Part shown: piece by piece, positions 24,466-34,338 of the stretch
Layout: every line of letters starts with the position of its first letter
How positions within the stretch are numbered: the stretch's first letter is position 1
Source: Leifsonia xyli
GTDB lineage: Bacteria > Actinomycetota > Actinomycetes > Actinomycetales > Microbacteriaceae
Reading direction: 5' to 3'
Assembly: GCA_001647635.1 (NCBI GenBank)
Contig: CP014761.1
Location: 620,001-684,000 of the forward strand
Length of the DNA stretch: 64,000 nt
Notes under the pieces: model-generated
Database searches by the model: none
The model's input: the letters and a program-made list of their open reading frames with translations, nothing else
Told to the model about the DNA's origin: nothing
Position numbers and translations under genes: made by a program

Positions 24466-24516
24466 AACCTTCGCCGCCGGGAGCGCCGTTCCGCATGATC
24501 GCGAAAGGCGACTCCC

Positions 24517-25389
24517 ATGAACAGTTCCTCTTCTTCTGCGCGCACTGAGCGCGCGCTCGTCCTCGGCGGCGGCGGCGCGACCGGCAACGCGTGGCTCATC
24601 GGCGTGATCGCCGGGCTCGCCGACGCCGGTGTCGACGTCGCCGCGCCCGACCTCACGGTCGGCACGTCGGCCGGCTCGACGGCCGCCGTCCAGCTCTCGC
24701 TCTCCGAGCCGGCGGAGCTGTACGCCGCGCTCACTCCCCCGCCGCCGCGCGGTGCTGCCCCCGCCGGGCGTCCGGCTGGCGGCCTCGACCGCGTGCTGTC
24801 GCTGATCGCCGCCTCCACCGACATGGACGACTACCGCCGCCGCATGAGCGCGTCGGGCCTCGCGCTCGACGCCGAGGACGACGGCTCGCGCTCCGAGCGC
24901 TGGCGTGCGGTGGCCGCCTCCCGCCTGGGCGGTGCGGGTTGGCCCGAGCGGCGCCTCCTGATCACCGCGGTGGATGCGCGTACCGCCGAGGGCGTGGTCT
25001 TCGACCGCGACAGCGGGATCGACGTGGTGGATGCGGTGGCCGCCAGCACATCGAGCGCCCACCCGCTGCGGATCGGTGACGCGCGCTACCTCGACGGCGG
25101 CTACCGCATCAACGCGGAGAACGCCGACCTCGCGACCGGCTACGCCCGGGTACTTGTGCTCTCGCCGTTCAACGGCCGGTCGCTCCCGCCCGCGTCGTGG
25201 GGCACGCACCTGGCGGTCCAGGTGGATGCGCTGCGCGCCTCCGGGAGCCGCGTCGAAGTGATCGGCCCAGAGTCGGAGGCCCTGCACGGCGCCAACGCGA
25301 CCGATCCGTCTCTGCGTCCCGCCGCCGCACGCGCGGGCTTCGCCCGCGGCCGCGAATACGCGCCTGCCGTCGCCGCCCTCTGGATCTGA
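24517..25389 (+). CDS. Patatin-like phospholipase family protein
   Basis: This is a 290-residue patatin-fold serine hydrolase with a Ser-Asp dyad. The oxyanion loop GGGGATGNA begins at residue 17, the nucleophile Ser51 lies in GTSAGS, and the Asp lies in the DGGYR motif near residue 193. The substrate is unknown. A leader ORF and alternative hairpins lie upstream, so expression may be attenuated. A Ser-rich N-terminus (MNSSSSSA) is present but there is no signal peptide. Confidence 0.85.
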   Translation: MNSSSSSARTERALVLGGGGATGNAWLIGVIAGLADAGVDVAAPDLTVGTSAGSTAAVQLSLSEPAELYAALTPPPPRGAAPAGRPAGGLDRVLSLIAASTDMDDYRRRMSASGLALDAEDDGSRSERWRAVAASRLGGAGWPERRLLITAVDARTAEGVVFDRDSGIDVVDAVAASTSSAHPLRIGDARYLDGGYRINAENADLATGYARVLVLSPFNGRSLPPASWGTHLAVQVDALRASGSRVEVIGPESEALHGANATDPSLRPAAARAGFARGREYAPAVAALWI

Positions 25390-25563
25390 GCCGCCAGGGA
25401 TTCGTGCCGAATGTGCACAACTCGTAACGAATAGCGCACATTCGGCACGAATCCGCGAGCACAACCCGCGGCGTGGGGACTGACCGCCCTCGCGATTCGT
25501 CACGGATGGTCGCGATTCGTCACGAATGGCGACCATTTGTGACGAATCGCGGGCGCCGGGCGG
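25390..25563. repeat. Two long inverted repeats with a shared ATTCGT motif
   Basis: First repeat: GGATTCGTGCCGAATGTGC (25398-25416) with its exact complement at 25436-25454, loop 19. Second repeat: arms of 23 bp at 25491-25513 and 25529-25551, two mismatches, with ATTCGTCACGAAT in the loop. Both repeats are built from ATTCGT/ACGAAT units. They lie between convergent genes. They may be a dispersed palindromic (REP-like) family or a structured 3' end. Confidence 0.7.
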
Positions 25564-27162
25564 CTAGGCGAGCGAGATGAGGTCGAGGTAGTCGCGCGAC
25601 CAGTGGTCCTCGGTGCCGTCGGGCATGATGAGGACGCGCTCGGGGTTCAGCGCCTCGACCGCCCCCTCGTCGTGGCTGACCAGCACGACCGCGCCCTCGT
25701 AGTGGGCGAGCGCATCCAGGATCTCCTCGCGGCTCGCCGGGTCGAGGTTGTTGGTTGGCTCGTCGAGCAGCAGCACGTTGGCGCCGGAGACCACGATCAT
25801 CGCCAGCGCGAGTCGCGTCTTCTCGCCGCCGGACAGCACTCCCGCGGGCTTGTGCGCGTCGTCCCCGGTGAAGAGGAACGAGCCCAGCACCTTCCGCGCC
25901 TCGGTCTCTGTCAGGTTCGGCGACGACGAGACCATGTTCTGCAGCACGGTCCGGTCGACGTCGATGGTCTCGTGCTCCTGGGCGTAGTAGCCGATCCGGA
26001 GGCCGTGGCCCGGCTCGATCTGCCCGGTGTCGGGCGCGTCCACGCCCGCGAGCATCCGGAGCAGCGTGGTCTTGCCCGCGCCGTTCAGCCCGAGCACCAC
26101 GACCTTCGAGCCGCGGTCGATCGCGAGGTCGACAGCGGTGAAGATCTCGAGCGAGCCGTAGCTCTTGGACAGGTCGCTCGCCTGCAGCGGCGTGCGTCCA
26201 CACGGTGCCGGGGTCGGGAAGCGCAGCTTCGCCACCCGATCGACCTGGCGCACGTCCTCGAGGCCTGCGAGCAACTTCTCGGCGCGGGCGACCATCTGGT
26301 GCGCGGCCGCCGCCTTGGTGGCCTTCGCCCCGAACTTCGCCGCCTGCAGCTGCAGCGCGCCCGCCTTCTTCTCCGCGTTGGCGCGCTCCTTCTTGCGGCG
26401 CTCCTCGTCGGCGGCGCGCTGGCGCTGGTAGTTCTTCCAACCCATGTTGTAGATGTCGATGACCTGGCGGTTCGCATCCAGGTAGAAGACGCGGTTGACG
26501 GTCTCGCCGACCAGGTCGACGTCGTGCGAGATCACGATGAAGCCGCCGGTGTAGTTCTTGAGGAACTCGCGCAGCCACAGGATCGAGTCCGCATCCAGGT
26601 GGTTGGTCGGCTCGTCGAGGATCATGGTGCGCGCGTCCGAGAACAGGATGCGCGCGAGCTCGATGCGACGCCGCTGACCGCCCGAGAGGGTCTTCAGCGG
26701 CTGCTCCAGGATGCGGTCCGGGAGGTTCAGGTTGGACGCGATGGACGCGGCCTCCGCCTCGGCGGCGTACCCGCCGAGCAGGTGGAAGCGCTCCTCCAGC
26801 CGTCCGTACGTCTTCATGGCGGCCTCGGACACCGCGGTGTCGCTGCTCGCCATGTCGAGCGTGGCCTTCTGCATCCCGAGCACGATGGAGCCGAGGCCGC
26901 GGGCGTCCAGGATGCGCGTACGCGCGAGGTCGTCGAGGTTGCCCGAGCGCGGGTCCTGCGGCAGATAGCCCAGGTCCCCCGACCGGTCGACCTTGCCCGC
27001 GGTGGGCAGCAGGTCGCCGGCGAGCACCTTGGTCAGCGTGGTCTTGCCGGCGCCGTTGCGCCCGACGAGGCCGATCTTGTCGCCGTCCGCGACGCGGAAC
27101 GAGACGCCCTCCATGAGGAGGCGCGCACCGACGCGCAGTTCGAGGTCGTGCACGGCGAGCAC
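25564..27162 (-). CDS. ABC-F family ATPase (translation factor type)
   Basis: This is a 532-residue protein with two ABC domains in one chain and no membrane segment. The first has VGRNGAGKTT and the signature LSGGQRRRIEL with ILDEPTNHLD. A Lys/Ala-rich linker (QRQRAADEERRKKERANAE) separates it from the second, with GLNGAGKTT and LSGGEKTRLAL. ABC-F proteins act on ribosomes (EttA type) or confer antibiotic resistance. The short linker suggests a housekeeping type. GTG start at 27162. Confidence 0.88.
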   Translation of the reverse strand: MLAVHDLELRVGARLLMEGVSFRVADGDKIGLVGRNGAGKTTLTKVLAGDLLPTAGKVDRSGDLGYLPQDPRSGNLDDLARTRILDARGLGSIVLGMQKATLDMASSDTAVSEAAMKTYGRLEERFHLLGGYAAEAEAASIASNLNLPDRILEQPLKTLSGGQRRRIELARILFSDARTMILDEPTNHLDADSILWLREFLKNYTGGFIVISHDVDLVGETVNRVFYLDANRQVIDIYNMGWKNYQRQRAADEERRKKERANAEKKAGALQLQAAKFGAKATKAAAAHQMVARAEKLLAGLEDVRQVDRVAKLRFPTPAPCGRTPLQASDLSKSYGSLEIFTAVDLAIDRGSKVVVLGLNGAGKTTLLRMLAGVDAPDTGQIEPGHGLRIGYYAQEHETIDVDRTVLQNMVSSSPNLTETEARKVLGSFLFTGDDAHKPAGVLSGGEKTRLALAMIVVSGANVLLLDEPTNNLDPASREEILDALAHYEGAVVLVSHDEGAVEALNPERVLIMPDGTEDHWSRDYLDLISLA

Positions 27163-27198
27163 AGTTCAGTCCGTTCGTTCAGGGGTGGTCATGCGAGA

Positions 27199-27222
27199 GT
27201 CCCGGCACTCGCGTACCGGGAC
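27199..27222 (-). terminator. Hairpin after the suf operon
   Basis: GTCCCGG (27199-27205) pairs with CCGGGAC (27216-27222) around a 10-base loop. It lies just downstream of sufT on the minus strand and probably ends the suf transcript. Confidence 0.5.
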
Positions 27223-27237
27223 CCGTCGTTGGTGTTC

Positions 27238-27567
27238 TTAGATCGCGAAGCCGAGGGCGCGCATCATGTCGCGGCCGTCATCGGTGATCCGCTCGGGACC
27301 CCACGGCGGCATCCACACCCAGTTGATGCGGAACGCCTCGACGATGCCGTCGAGCGCCTCGGCGGTCTGCTCCTCGAGCACGTCGGTGAGCGGGCAGCCG
27401 GCACTCGTCAACGTCATGGAGATGATGAGCGCGTTGTTCTCCTCGTCGAAGGCCAGGTCGTAGATCAGGCCGAGGTCGACGACATTGATCCCGAGCTCGG
27501 GATCCATCACGTTCTTCAGCGCCTCCTCGACCTGGTCGAAGAGCGCGGGGCTCAGAGTGGCGGGCAT
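27238..27567 (-). CDS. sufT: MIP18/DUF59 Fe-S assembly factor (SufT-like)
   Basis: The 109-residue protein has the conserved DPELGINVVDLGLIYD, the Cys in MTLTSAGCPLTD and the ending PPWGPERITDDGRDMM, all DUF59 hallmarks. SufT helps maturation of Fe-S proteins. It is the last gene of the suf operon here. No cysteine desulfurase or SufU gene lies between sufC and sufT, contrary to many actinobacteria. Confidence 0.88.
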   Translation of the reverse strand: MPATLSPALFDQVEEALKNVMDPELGINVVDLGLIYDLAFDEENNALIISMTLTSAGCPLTDVLEEQTAEALDGIVEAFRINWVWMPPWGPERITDDGRDMMRALGFAI

Positions 27568-27608
27568 GAGTGGATTCTACCTCTCGGTGATCTCGATCGG
27601 TCGGGCGC

Positions 27609-28402
<794 letters not shown>

Positions 28403-28404
28403 TG

Positions 28405-28734
28405 TCAGTTCGTTTCTTTCGTAACGCTCGGGTCGATGAAGACGTCTCCGTCGATGATCTCGACGGCGAAGACGGGGACCGGCTCGTAGGCCGGGAGGTT
28501 CAGGGGCTTGCCGGTGACCAGCGAGAACTGCGAGCCGTGGGCCCAGCACTCCAGGGTCTCGTCCTCGACGAAGCCCTCGGACAGCGAGATCTCGCCGTGG
28601 GTGCAGGTGTCGCCGATGGCGTGGACGTCGCCGGCGGAGTCCTTCACGACGGCGATCGGCACGCCGTCGAGCACCACGCGCGTGGCCTGGTTCTCGACGA
28701 GCTCGGCGACGGCCGCGACCCGCTGGGCCGCCAT
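28405..28734 (-). CDS. Rieske-type [2Fe-2S] ferredoxin-like protein of the suf operon
   Basis: This is a 109-residue non-heme-iron-oxygenase-ferredoxin-type Rieske protein. It has CTHGEISL and CWAHGSQF, the two Cys/His pairs that bind the cluster. In actinobacteria it is regularly found between sufD and sufC, with unclear role in cluster assembly or electron supply. Its ATG at 28734 overlaps the sufD stop (ATGA). Confidence 0.88.
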   Translation of the reverse strand: MAAQRVAAVAELVENQATRVVLDGVPIAVVKDSAGDVHAIGDTCTHGEISLSEGFVEDETLECWAHGSQFSLVTGKPLNLPAYEPVPVFAVEIIDGDVFIDPSVTKETN

Positions 28735-29933
28735 CAGTGCGCGGCCTCGGTCGAGGCGGCCGTCACGGACGTCGTCTCGAGCTCGGCCTCGATCTTCGCC
28801 TGCAGGCGCTCCTGGAGCGCCGGCGAGCCGATCTGCTGCACGATCTCGGCCAGGAAGCCGCGCACGACCAGTCGGCGCGCCTCCTCCTCCGGGATGCCGC
28901 GGGACTGCAGGTAGAACAGCTGCTCGTCGTCGAAACGACCGGTCGCGCTCGCGTGGCCCGCGCCGACGATGTCGCCGGTCTCGATCTCGAGGTTCGGCAC
29001 CGAGTCGGCGCGGGCGCCGTCGGTGAGGACGAGGTTGCGGTTCTGCTCGTAGGTGTCGGTGCCGACGGCCTTCGGGCCGATGAGCACGTCGCCGATCCAC
29101 ACGGTGCGTGCGCCCTCGCCCTGCAGCGCGCCCTTGTAGGTCACGCGGCTGCGGGTCTCGGGGCCGTCGTGGTAGACGTACACCTGCTGCTCGAGGTGCT
29201 GCGTCGCGTCGGCGAAGTACGCGCCGAGGAGCTCGGCGTCCGACCGCGCGCCGGCCAGGTGCGCCGACGGGTTGAGCCGCACGACGCCGCCGCCCAGGGT
29301 GATCGCGACGTGCTTGAGACGGGCGCCTTCGGCGAGCCGCGCGAAGTGGGCGGCCACGTGGAGCGCGTCGTCGTCCCACTCCTGGAGCGACACGACCGTC
29401 AGGTCGGCGTCCTTCCCCAGGAGGAACTCGACGTTCTCGGTGAGGTGAGCGGCGCCCGTGTTCTGGAGGATGAGGGTCGCGGTCGCGCCCTCCGCCACCT
29501 CGACGACGGTGTGGGCCGCTCGCGGAGCCGAGCCGAGACCCGACCGCGAGACGGTCACCTCGCGGTGGTCGCCGCTGAGGTCGGCCGAGATGCTGACCAG
29601 CAGCGCCTGCTCGAACGCCGTCCAGGCGTTGGCGGACGCGCGGTCCTCCGGCGTGCCGGCGCGGCCGATGCGCGAGTCCTCGCGACCGACCCACAGGGTC
29701 GAGACGCCCTTGGCGCTGGTCACGTCGTAGACGTACGGCGAGCCGTCGAGGTCGCCGGTGGTCAGCTCCTGGATGCGGGCGACGGGGGTGTACTTCCACA
29801 TCGGCTCGCGCCCGGTGACGGCCGGGAACTCCGACACCTCGGTGGAGGTGAACCGCTCCGAGCGGGTCTGCACGGGCACCGGGGCGCGCATGTGCGTGGG
29901 CGCGGCCGGGGTGGTCTGCGTTTCCTGCGTCAT
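28734..29933 (-). CDS. sufD: SufD, Fe-S cluster assembly scaffold subunit
   Basis: The 399-residue protein forms a right-handed parallel beta-helix like SufB. The C-terminal region has the family pattern [32 protein letters not shown], shared with SufB. SufD is needed for iron entry and SufB-SufC function. It lies between sufB (4-base overlap) and the Rieske gene (overlap), so the operon is tightly coupled. Confidence 0.92.
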   Translation of the reverse strand: MTQETQTTPAAPTHMRAPVPVQTRSERFTSTEVSEFPAVTGREPMWKYTPVARIQELTTGDLDGSPYVYDVTSAKGVSTLWVGREDSRIGRAGTPEDRASANAWTAFEQALLVSISADLSGDHREVTVSRSGLGSAPRAAHTVVEVAEGATATLILQNTGAAHLTENVEFLLGKDADLTVVSLQEWDDDALHVAAHFARLAEGARLKHVAITLGGGVVRLNPSAHLAGARSDAELLGAYFADATQHLEQQVYVYHDGPETRSRVTYKGALQGEGARTVWIGDVLIGPKAVGTDTYEQNRNLVLTDGARADSVPNLEIETGDIVGAGHASATGRFDDEQLFYLQSRGIPEEEARRLVVRGFLAEIVQQIGSPALQERLQAKIEAELETTSVTAASTEAAH

Positions 29934-31347
29934 CCGACGGAGCCTTCCATGCCCATCTCGATGAGCTTGTTGAGTTCGAGTGCGTACTCCATCGGGAGCT
30001 CCCGCGCGATCGGCTCGATGAAGCCGCGGACGATCATGGCCATGGCCTCGTCCTCCGGCATGCCGCGCGACATCAGGTAGAACAGCTGCTCCTCGCTCAC
30101 GCGCGACACCGTCGCCTCGTGGCCGAGCTGCACGTCGTCGACCCGGATGTCGATCGCCGGGTACGTGTCGGAGCGCGAGATGGTGTCGACCAGCAGCGCG
30201 TCGCAGCGCACGGTGTTGGCGGAGTGGTGCGCGTTCGCATCCACCCGTACCTCACCGCGGTAGCCGGCGCGGCCGCCGCCGCGGGCGATCGACTTCGAGA
30301 CGATCGACGACTGCGTGTACGGCGCCATGTGGATCATCTTCGCGCCGGCGTCCTGGTGCTGGCCGGGGCCCGCGAAGGCGACGGACAGGGTCTCGCCCTT
30401 GGCGTGCTCCCCATCAGGTAGATCGACGGGTACTTCATCGTCACCTTGGAGCCGATGTTGCCGTCGATCCACTCCATGGTCGCGCCCTCGGCCGCGGTGG
30501 CCCGCTTGGTGACGAGGTTGTAGACGTTGTTGGACCAGTTCTGGATGGTCGTGTAACGCACGCGGGCGTTCTTCTTGACGATGATCTCGACGACCGCGGA
30601 GTGCAGCGAGTCGGACTTGTAGATCGGCGCCGTGCAGCCCTCGATGTAGTGGACGTAGGAGCCCTCGTCGGCGATGATCAGCGTGCGCTCGAACTGGCCC
30701 ATGTTCTCCGTGTTGATGCGGAAGTAGGCCTGCAGCGGGATCTCGACCTTGACGCCCTTCGGCACATAGACGAACGAGCCGCCCGACCAGACGGCCGTGT
30801 TGAGCGCGGCGAACTTGTTGTCGCCGGACGGGATCACCGTGCCGAAGTACTCCTCGAAGAACTCCGGGTGCTCGCGCAGCGCGGTGTCGGTGTCCATGAA
30901 GATGACGCCCTGGGCCTCGAGGTCCTCGCGGATCTGGTGGTACACGACCTCGGACTCGTACTGCGCGGCGACGCCGGCGACGAGCCGCTGACGCTCGGCC
31001 TCGGGGATGCCGAGCTTCTCGTAGGTGTTGCGGATGTCCTCGGGCAGGTCTTCCCAGCTCTGGGCCTGCTTCTCGGTGGAGCGGACGAAGTACTTGATGT
31101 TGTCGAAGTCGATCTCCGACAGGTCGGCACCCCAGGTCGGCATCGGCTTGCGCTCGAAGAGCTGGAGGGCCTTCAAGCGGCGCTGGAGCATCCACTCGGG
31201 CTCGTTCTTGAGCCCGGAGATGTCTTTCACCACCTGGGGCGAGAGCCCGCGACGTGCGGAAGCTCCCGCGGCGTCGGAATCAGCCCAGCCGAACTCGTAC
31301 TGCCCCAATGAGGCGAGCTCAGGCCGATCGATCAGGATGTCTGACAT
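29930..31347 (-). CDS. sufB: SufB, Fe-S cluster scaffold, one-base frame break near 30409-30412
   Basis: SufB begins [20 protein letters not shown] after GAGGTAGAT. The body reads normally to KYPSIYLMG and then shifts. The downstream frame [18 protein letters not shown] is the true continuation. A five-base G run on the coding strand is written with four at 30409-30412. Corrected, the protein is 472 residues with the C-terminal [21 protein letters not shown]. Its ATG has a good ribosome-binding site. No SufR regulator gene lies upstream. Confidence 0.93.
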
Positions 31348-31632
31348 ATCTACCTCGTTTCCTACCATCCGTAACCGGATATCAGTCCGGCTCATTCCCC
31401 TCGGCGCACGGCGCGAGGCCGGGCGCTCTGAGAGTCGTGATTGTGCGAATGGCGCAACTGCGTACCTAGACTGTTCGTGGAGGCGGGCCATGGCGCACCG
31501 CCTGACGGCCGCGCACCGAGGCGCGTTCCTCGAACTCAACAATTCTACAGGTGCGACCAGGTAAGAACAGAGGCGCGCCTGCGCATTGACCGAGTATCCG
31601 CATCCCGAGACCGACGAGAGAGCCCCGACACC
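31348..31632. promoter_or_regulatory. Divergent sufB/ctaA promoter region
   Basis: About 285 bases separate the two start codons. On the ctaA side a TAGACT box lies at 31467-31472, giving a leader of about 155 bases. An imperfect CCGGA-N6-TCCGG inverted repeat lies at 31375-31390, close to the sufB start. No coding frame or known iron/redox regulator box is evident. Confidence 0.4.
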
Positions 31633-32574
31633 ATGAACCGCTTCATCGCCTGGCTGCCGGACCGCGTGGATGCGCGCCTGAAGGTGATCGCGTGGATCTA
31701 CCTCGTCGGTCAGGTGATCCTGGTCGGCACCGGAGGCCTGGTGCGGCTCACGGCCAGCGGACTCGGCTGCCCCACCTGGCCGAAGTGCACGGCGGACTCG
31801 CTGGTGAACACGCCGGAGATGGGCGTGCACGGCATCATCGAGTTCGGCAACCGGGTGCTCAGCGTGCTGCTCGGGCTCGTGGCGATCATCGCGTTCGTCG
31901 CCATCCTGCGGCTGCGCAAGCAGCGCCCGGACCTGTTCTGGCTGACCCTCATCGCCGGCCTCGGCATCCCCGCTCAGGCGGTGGTGGGCGGCCTCAGCGT
32001 GCTCAGCGGCCTGAACCCGTACGTGGTCGGCCTGCACTTCGTGGTCTCGATCGTGCTCGTGGGCCTGTGCACCGCGTTCGTCTTCCGCCTCTACACCGTG
32101 CCCGGACCGCGCGTCCGCGCCGTGCCCGGCTGGTTCGCGGGCGTCGCGCACCTCACCAGCGGCTTCGTCGCGCTGACGATCCTCGTCGGCATCCTCACCA
32201 CCGGCAGCGGACCGCACGCGGGCGACGCGCACGCGCCGCGCAACGGGCTGAACTCCGAGATCCTGCAGCATGTGCACGCCATCCCGGCCTATGTCACCTT
32301 CGCGCTGACGGTGGTGCTGGTGATCGGGTCGTTCCGGTACCGCACCACCCGCGTGCACCTCTTCGCCCGGCTGCTTCTGGCGGTCGAGTTCGCGCAGATC
32401 GTCGTGGGCCTCGTCCAGGCGAACACGGGCCTGCCGGGCACCCTCGTCGGCGTGCACATGATGCTCGCCGCGCTGCTGGCCTCCGCGATGACCGCCGTCG
32501 TGCTGTCGCTCAAGGCGCCCGCGGCGCAGCTCGGACTGGAGTCCGACTCAGAGGCCGACGTCGTCGCGGCGTAG
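31633..32574 (+). CDS. ctaA: Heme A synthase (COX15/CtaA)
   Basis: CtaA oxidises the heme O methyl group to give heme A for cytochrome oxidase. The 313-residue protein has eight hydrophobic segments, the first of them carrying [18 protein letters not shown], with the conserved Cys pair, and the heme-ligand His regions HGIIEFGNR and [10 protein letters not shown]. Start is ATG at 31633. The 3' end overlaps the convergent acetyltransferase gene by 27 bases. Confidence 0.92.
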   Translation: MNRFIAWLPDRVDARLKVIAWIYLVGQVILVGTGGLVRLTASGLGCPTWPKCTADSLVNTPEMGVHGIIEFGNRVLSVLLGLVAIIAFVAILRLRKQRPDLFWLTLIAGLGIPAQAVVGGLSVLSGLNPYVVGLHFVVSIVLVGLCTAFVFRLYTVPGPRVRAVPGWFAGVAHLTSGFVALTILVGILTTGSGPHAGDAHAPRNGLNSEILQHVHAIPAYVTFALTVVLVIGSFRYRTTRVHLFARLLLAVEFAQIVVGLVQANTGLPGTLVGVHMMLAALLASAMTAVVLSLKAPAAQLGLESDSEADVVAA

Positions 32575-33108
32575 CGTCCCCACGCGCGCCTCGCGCCGCT
32601 CGCCGTGGAGCTCCACGACGCTGCGGATCCCCTGGGCGAACGAGAACCCCGCCGCCTCTGCCAGGCGCCGGCTGGGCTCGTTGCCGGGCACGTACTCCCA
32701 GTTGAGCTGCTCGAAGCCGAGCCCCGCCGGGTCGAGCGCGTGCTTCGTCACCGCGACGAGCGCCTCCCGCATGTAACCGCGGCCGCGCGCCCAGGGCCCC
32801 GACCAGCAGCCCAGGGAGGCCGAGCCCGCGCGGTCGTCACGGCGCACCTCGAGCGCGCCGAGCATCCTGCCGCCGGTGGTCCGGTGCAGCGCCCACACCG
32901 TGTACCGGTGGCTCGCCAGTCCGTGCGGGCAGTACGACCGCACGAAGAACTCGGCGCTCTCGCGGGTGTACGGCATCGGCAGCGGGACCCACGCCCGGGT
33001 CTCGGCGTCCTGGCAGGCGTCGAGCACGTCCGGGATGTCCGCCTCCGTCGGCTGGTCGAGCACGAGGCGGGACGTCAGCAGGCGGGTCATCAGCAGCGGT
33101 GCCGTCAT
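32548..33108 (-). CDS. GNAT-family N-acetyltransferase (RimJ/RimL-like)
   Basis: This protein of about 186 residues carries the GNAT pattern: TSRLVLDQPTEADIPDVL, GALEVRRDD, GCWSGPWARGRGYMREAL (acetyl-CoA loop) and LNWEYVPGNEPSRRLAEAAGF. It resembles ribosomal-protein or amino-acid acetyltransferases; the substrate is unknown. The ATG at 33108 has a TAGCAT box a few bases upstream, suggesting a leaderless start. A GTG at 33114 is the alternative. Confidence 0.83.
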   Translation of the reverse strand: MTAPLLMTRLLTSRLVLDQPTEADIPDVLDACQDAETRAWVPLPMPYTRESAEFFVRSYCPHGLASHRYTVWALHRTTGGRMLGALEVRRDDRAGSASLGCWSGPWARGRGYMREALVAVTKHALDPAGLGFEQLNWEYVPGNEPSRRLAEAAGFSFAQGIRSVVELHGERREARVGTLRRDDVGL

Positions 33109-33161
33109 GCGCACATGCTAAAGGCGCAAGCGGCGGCGCGCCACCAGATGTCGACGAATCC

Positions 33162-34082
33162 TCAGAAGGGCAGCAGCGGGTCGATCGCGACCGCGAGGAA
33201 GATCAGCGTCAGGTAGGCGATCGAGCCGTGGAAGACCCGCATCGGCGACACCGACTCGTGACGGATCGCCAGGTTGTAGAGGCGGTGCGACTCGTAGATG
33301 AACCAGCCGCCCGCCACCAGCGCGACCGCGGTGTACAGCAGCCCCATGTTGGCCACCGGGATGAGCAGCAGCGAGCAGGCGACCATGGCCCACGCGTACA
33401 GGATGACCTGCAGGCCCACGACCGCGCGGCCGCGCACCACCGCGAGCATCGGGACGCCCGCCTCCTGGTAGTCGGAGCGGTACTTCATCGACAGCGGCCA
33501 GTAGTGCGGCGGCGTCCACAGGAAGATGATGCCGAACAGGATGAACGGCGCCCAGTCGAGCGACCCCGTCACCGCCGCCCAGCCGATCAGCACCGGCATG
33601 CAGCCGGCGACGCCGCCCCACACGATGTTCTGCGGGGTCCGGCGCTTCAGGATCAGCGTGTAGAAGACGACGTAGAGCAGGATGGCCGCGACCGAGAGCC
33701 CGGCGGCCAGCCAATTCGTGAAGAAGCCGAGCACCAGCACGGACGCGATGCCGAGCGCCCACGCGAAGACCAGGGCCTCGCGGTCGGACAGCTCGCCGGT
33801 CACCAGCGGGCGGTTCTTCGTGCGGCGCATCACGCGGTCGATGTCGCGGTCGATGTAGCAGTTGAAGGCGCCGGCCGAGCCCGCGCTCATGTACCCGCCG
33901 ACGACCGTCGCAAACACGAGCCAGAGGTTCGGGATGCCGTTCGCCGCGAGGATCATCGTGGGGACCGTGGTCACCAGCAGCAGCTCCACCACGCGCGGCT
34001 TGGTGAGCGCGAAATACGCCTTCACCTTGCGAGCGACGCCGATGCGGCCCGGTTCGACACGGCTCTCTACAGCGACGTCCAT
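33162..34082 (-). CDS. ctaB: Protoheme IX farnesyltransferase (CtaB)
   Basis: CtaB converts heme B to heme O, the step before CtaA. The 306-residue protein has multiple membrane helices and the Asp-rich prenyl-binding motif [21 protein letters not shown] chose the ATG at 34082 because GAGGAGC lies directly upstream. The upstream in-frame codons look like non-coding leader. ctaA lies 600 bases away on the opposite strand with a GNAT gene between them. Confidence 0.93.
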   Translation of the reverse strand: MDVAVESRVEPGRIGVARKVKAYFALTKPRVVELLLVTTVPTMILAANGIPNLWLVFATVVGGYMSAGSAGAFNCYIDRDIDRVMRRTKNRPLVTGELSDREALVFAWALGIASVLVLGFFTNWLAAGLSVAAILLYVVFYTLILKRRTPQNIVWGGVAGCMPVLIGWAAVTGSLDWAPFILFGIIFLWTPPHYWPLSMKYRSDYQEAGVPMLAVVRGRAVVGLQVILYAWAMVACSLLLIPVANMGLLYTAVALVAGGWFIYESHRLYNLAIRHESVSPMRVFHGSIAYLTLIFLAVAIDPLLPF

Positions 34083-34338
34083 TGCTCCTCGTGGGGTTTC
34101 GGCGGATGATGCCTGCATCAGTCTACGACAGGCTGTAGAGGGGGTACCCCGAACAGGTGGCTGGCACAACCGGCTGAGGGAACACCCCGTGTTTCATGCG
34201 TGTTACCTATACTGGGAGGTGCTCGCCAGCCGACGCCTCTCATGGCGCGGCGCCGATGACGTCCACGGCGCGCACTACCTCAACCGGTGCGGGTACCACG
34301 ACGACCCTCACCTATTTCTACGAAGGGTCAGTTTTCAC
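34083..34338 (+). promoter_or_regulatory. tkt operon promoter region
   Basis: The region contains TATACT at 34208-34213 (strong -10) preceded by a GTTTCA-like -35. About 125 bases of leader then run to the tkt GTG at 34339. No gene is seen in it. It also carries the divergent ctaB promoter. Confidence 0.55.
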
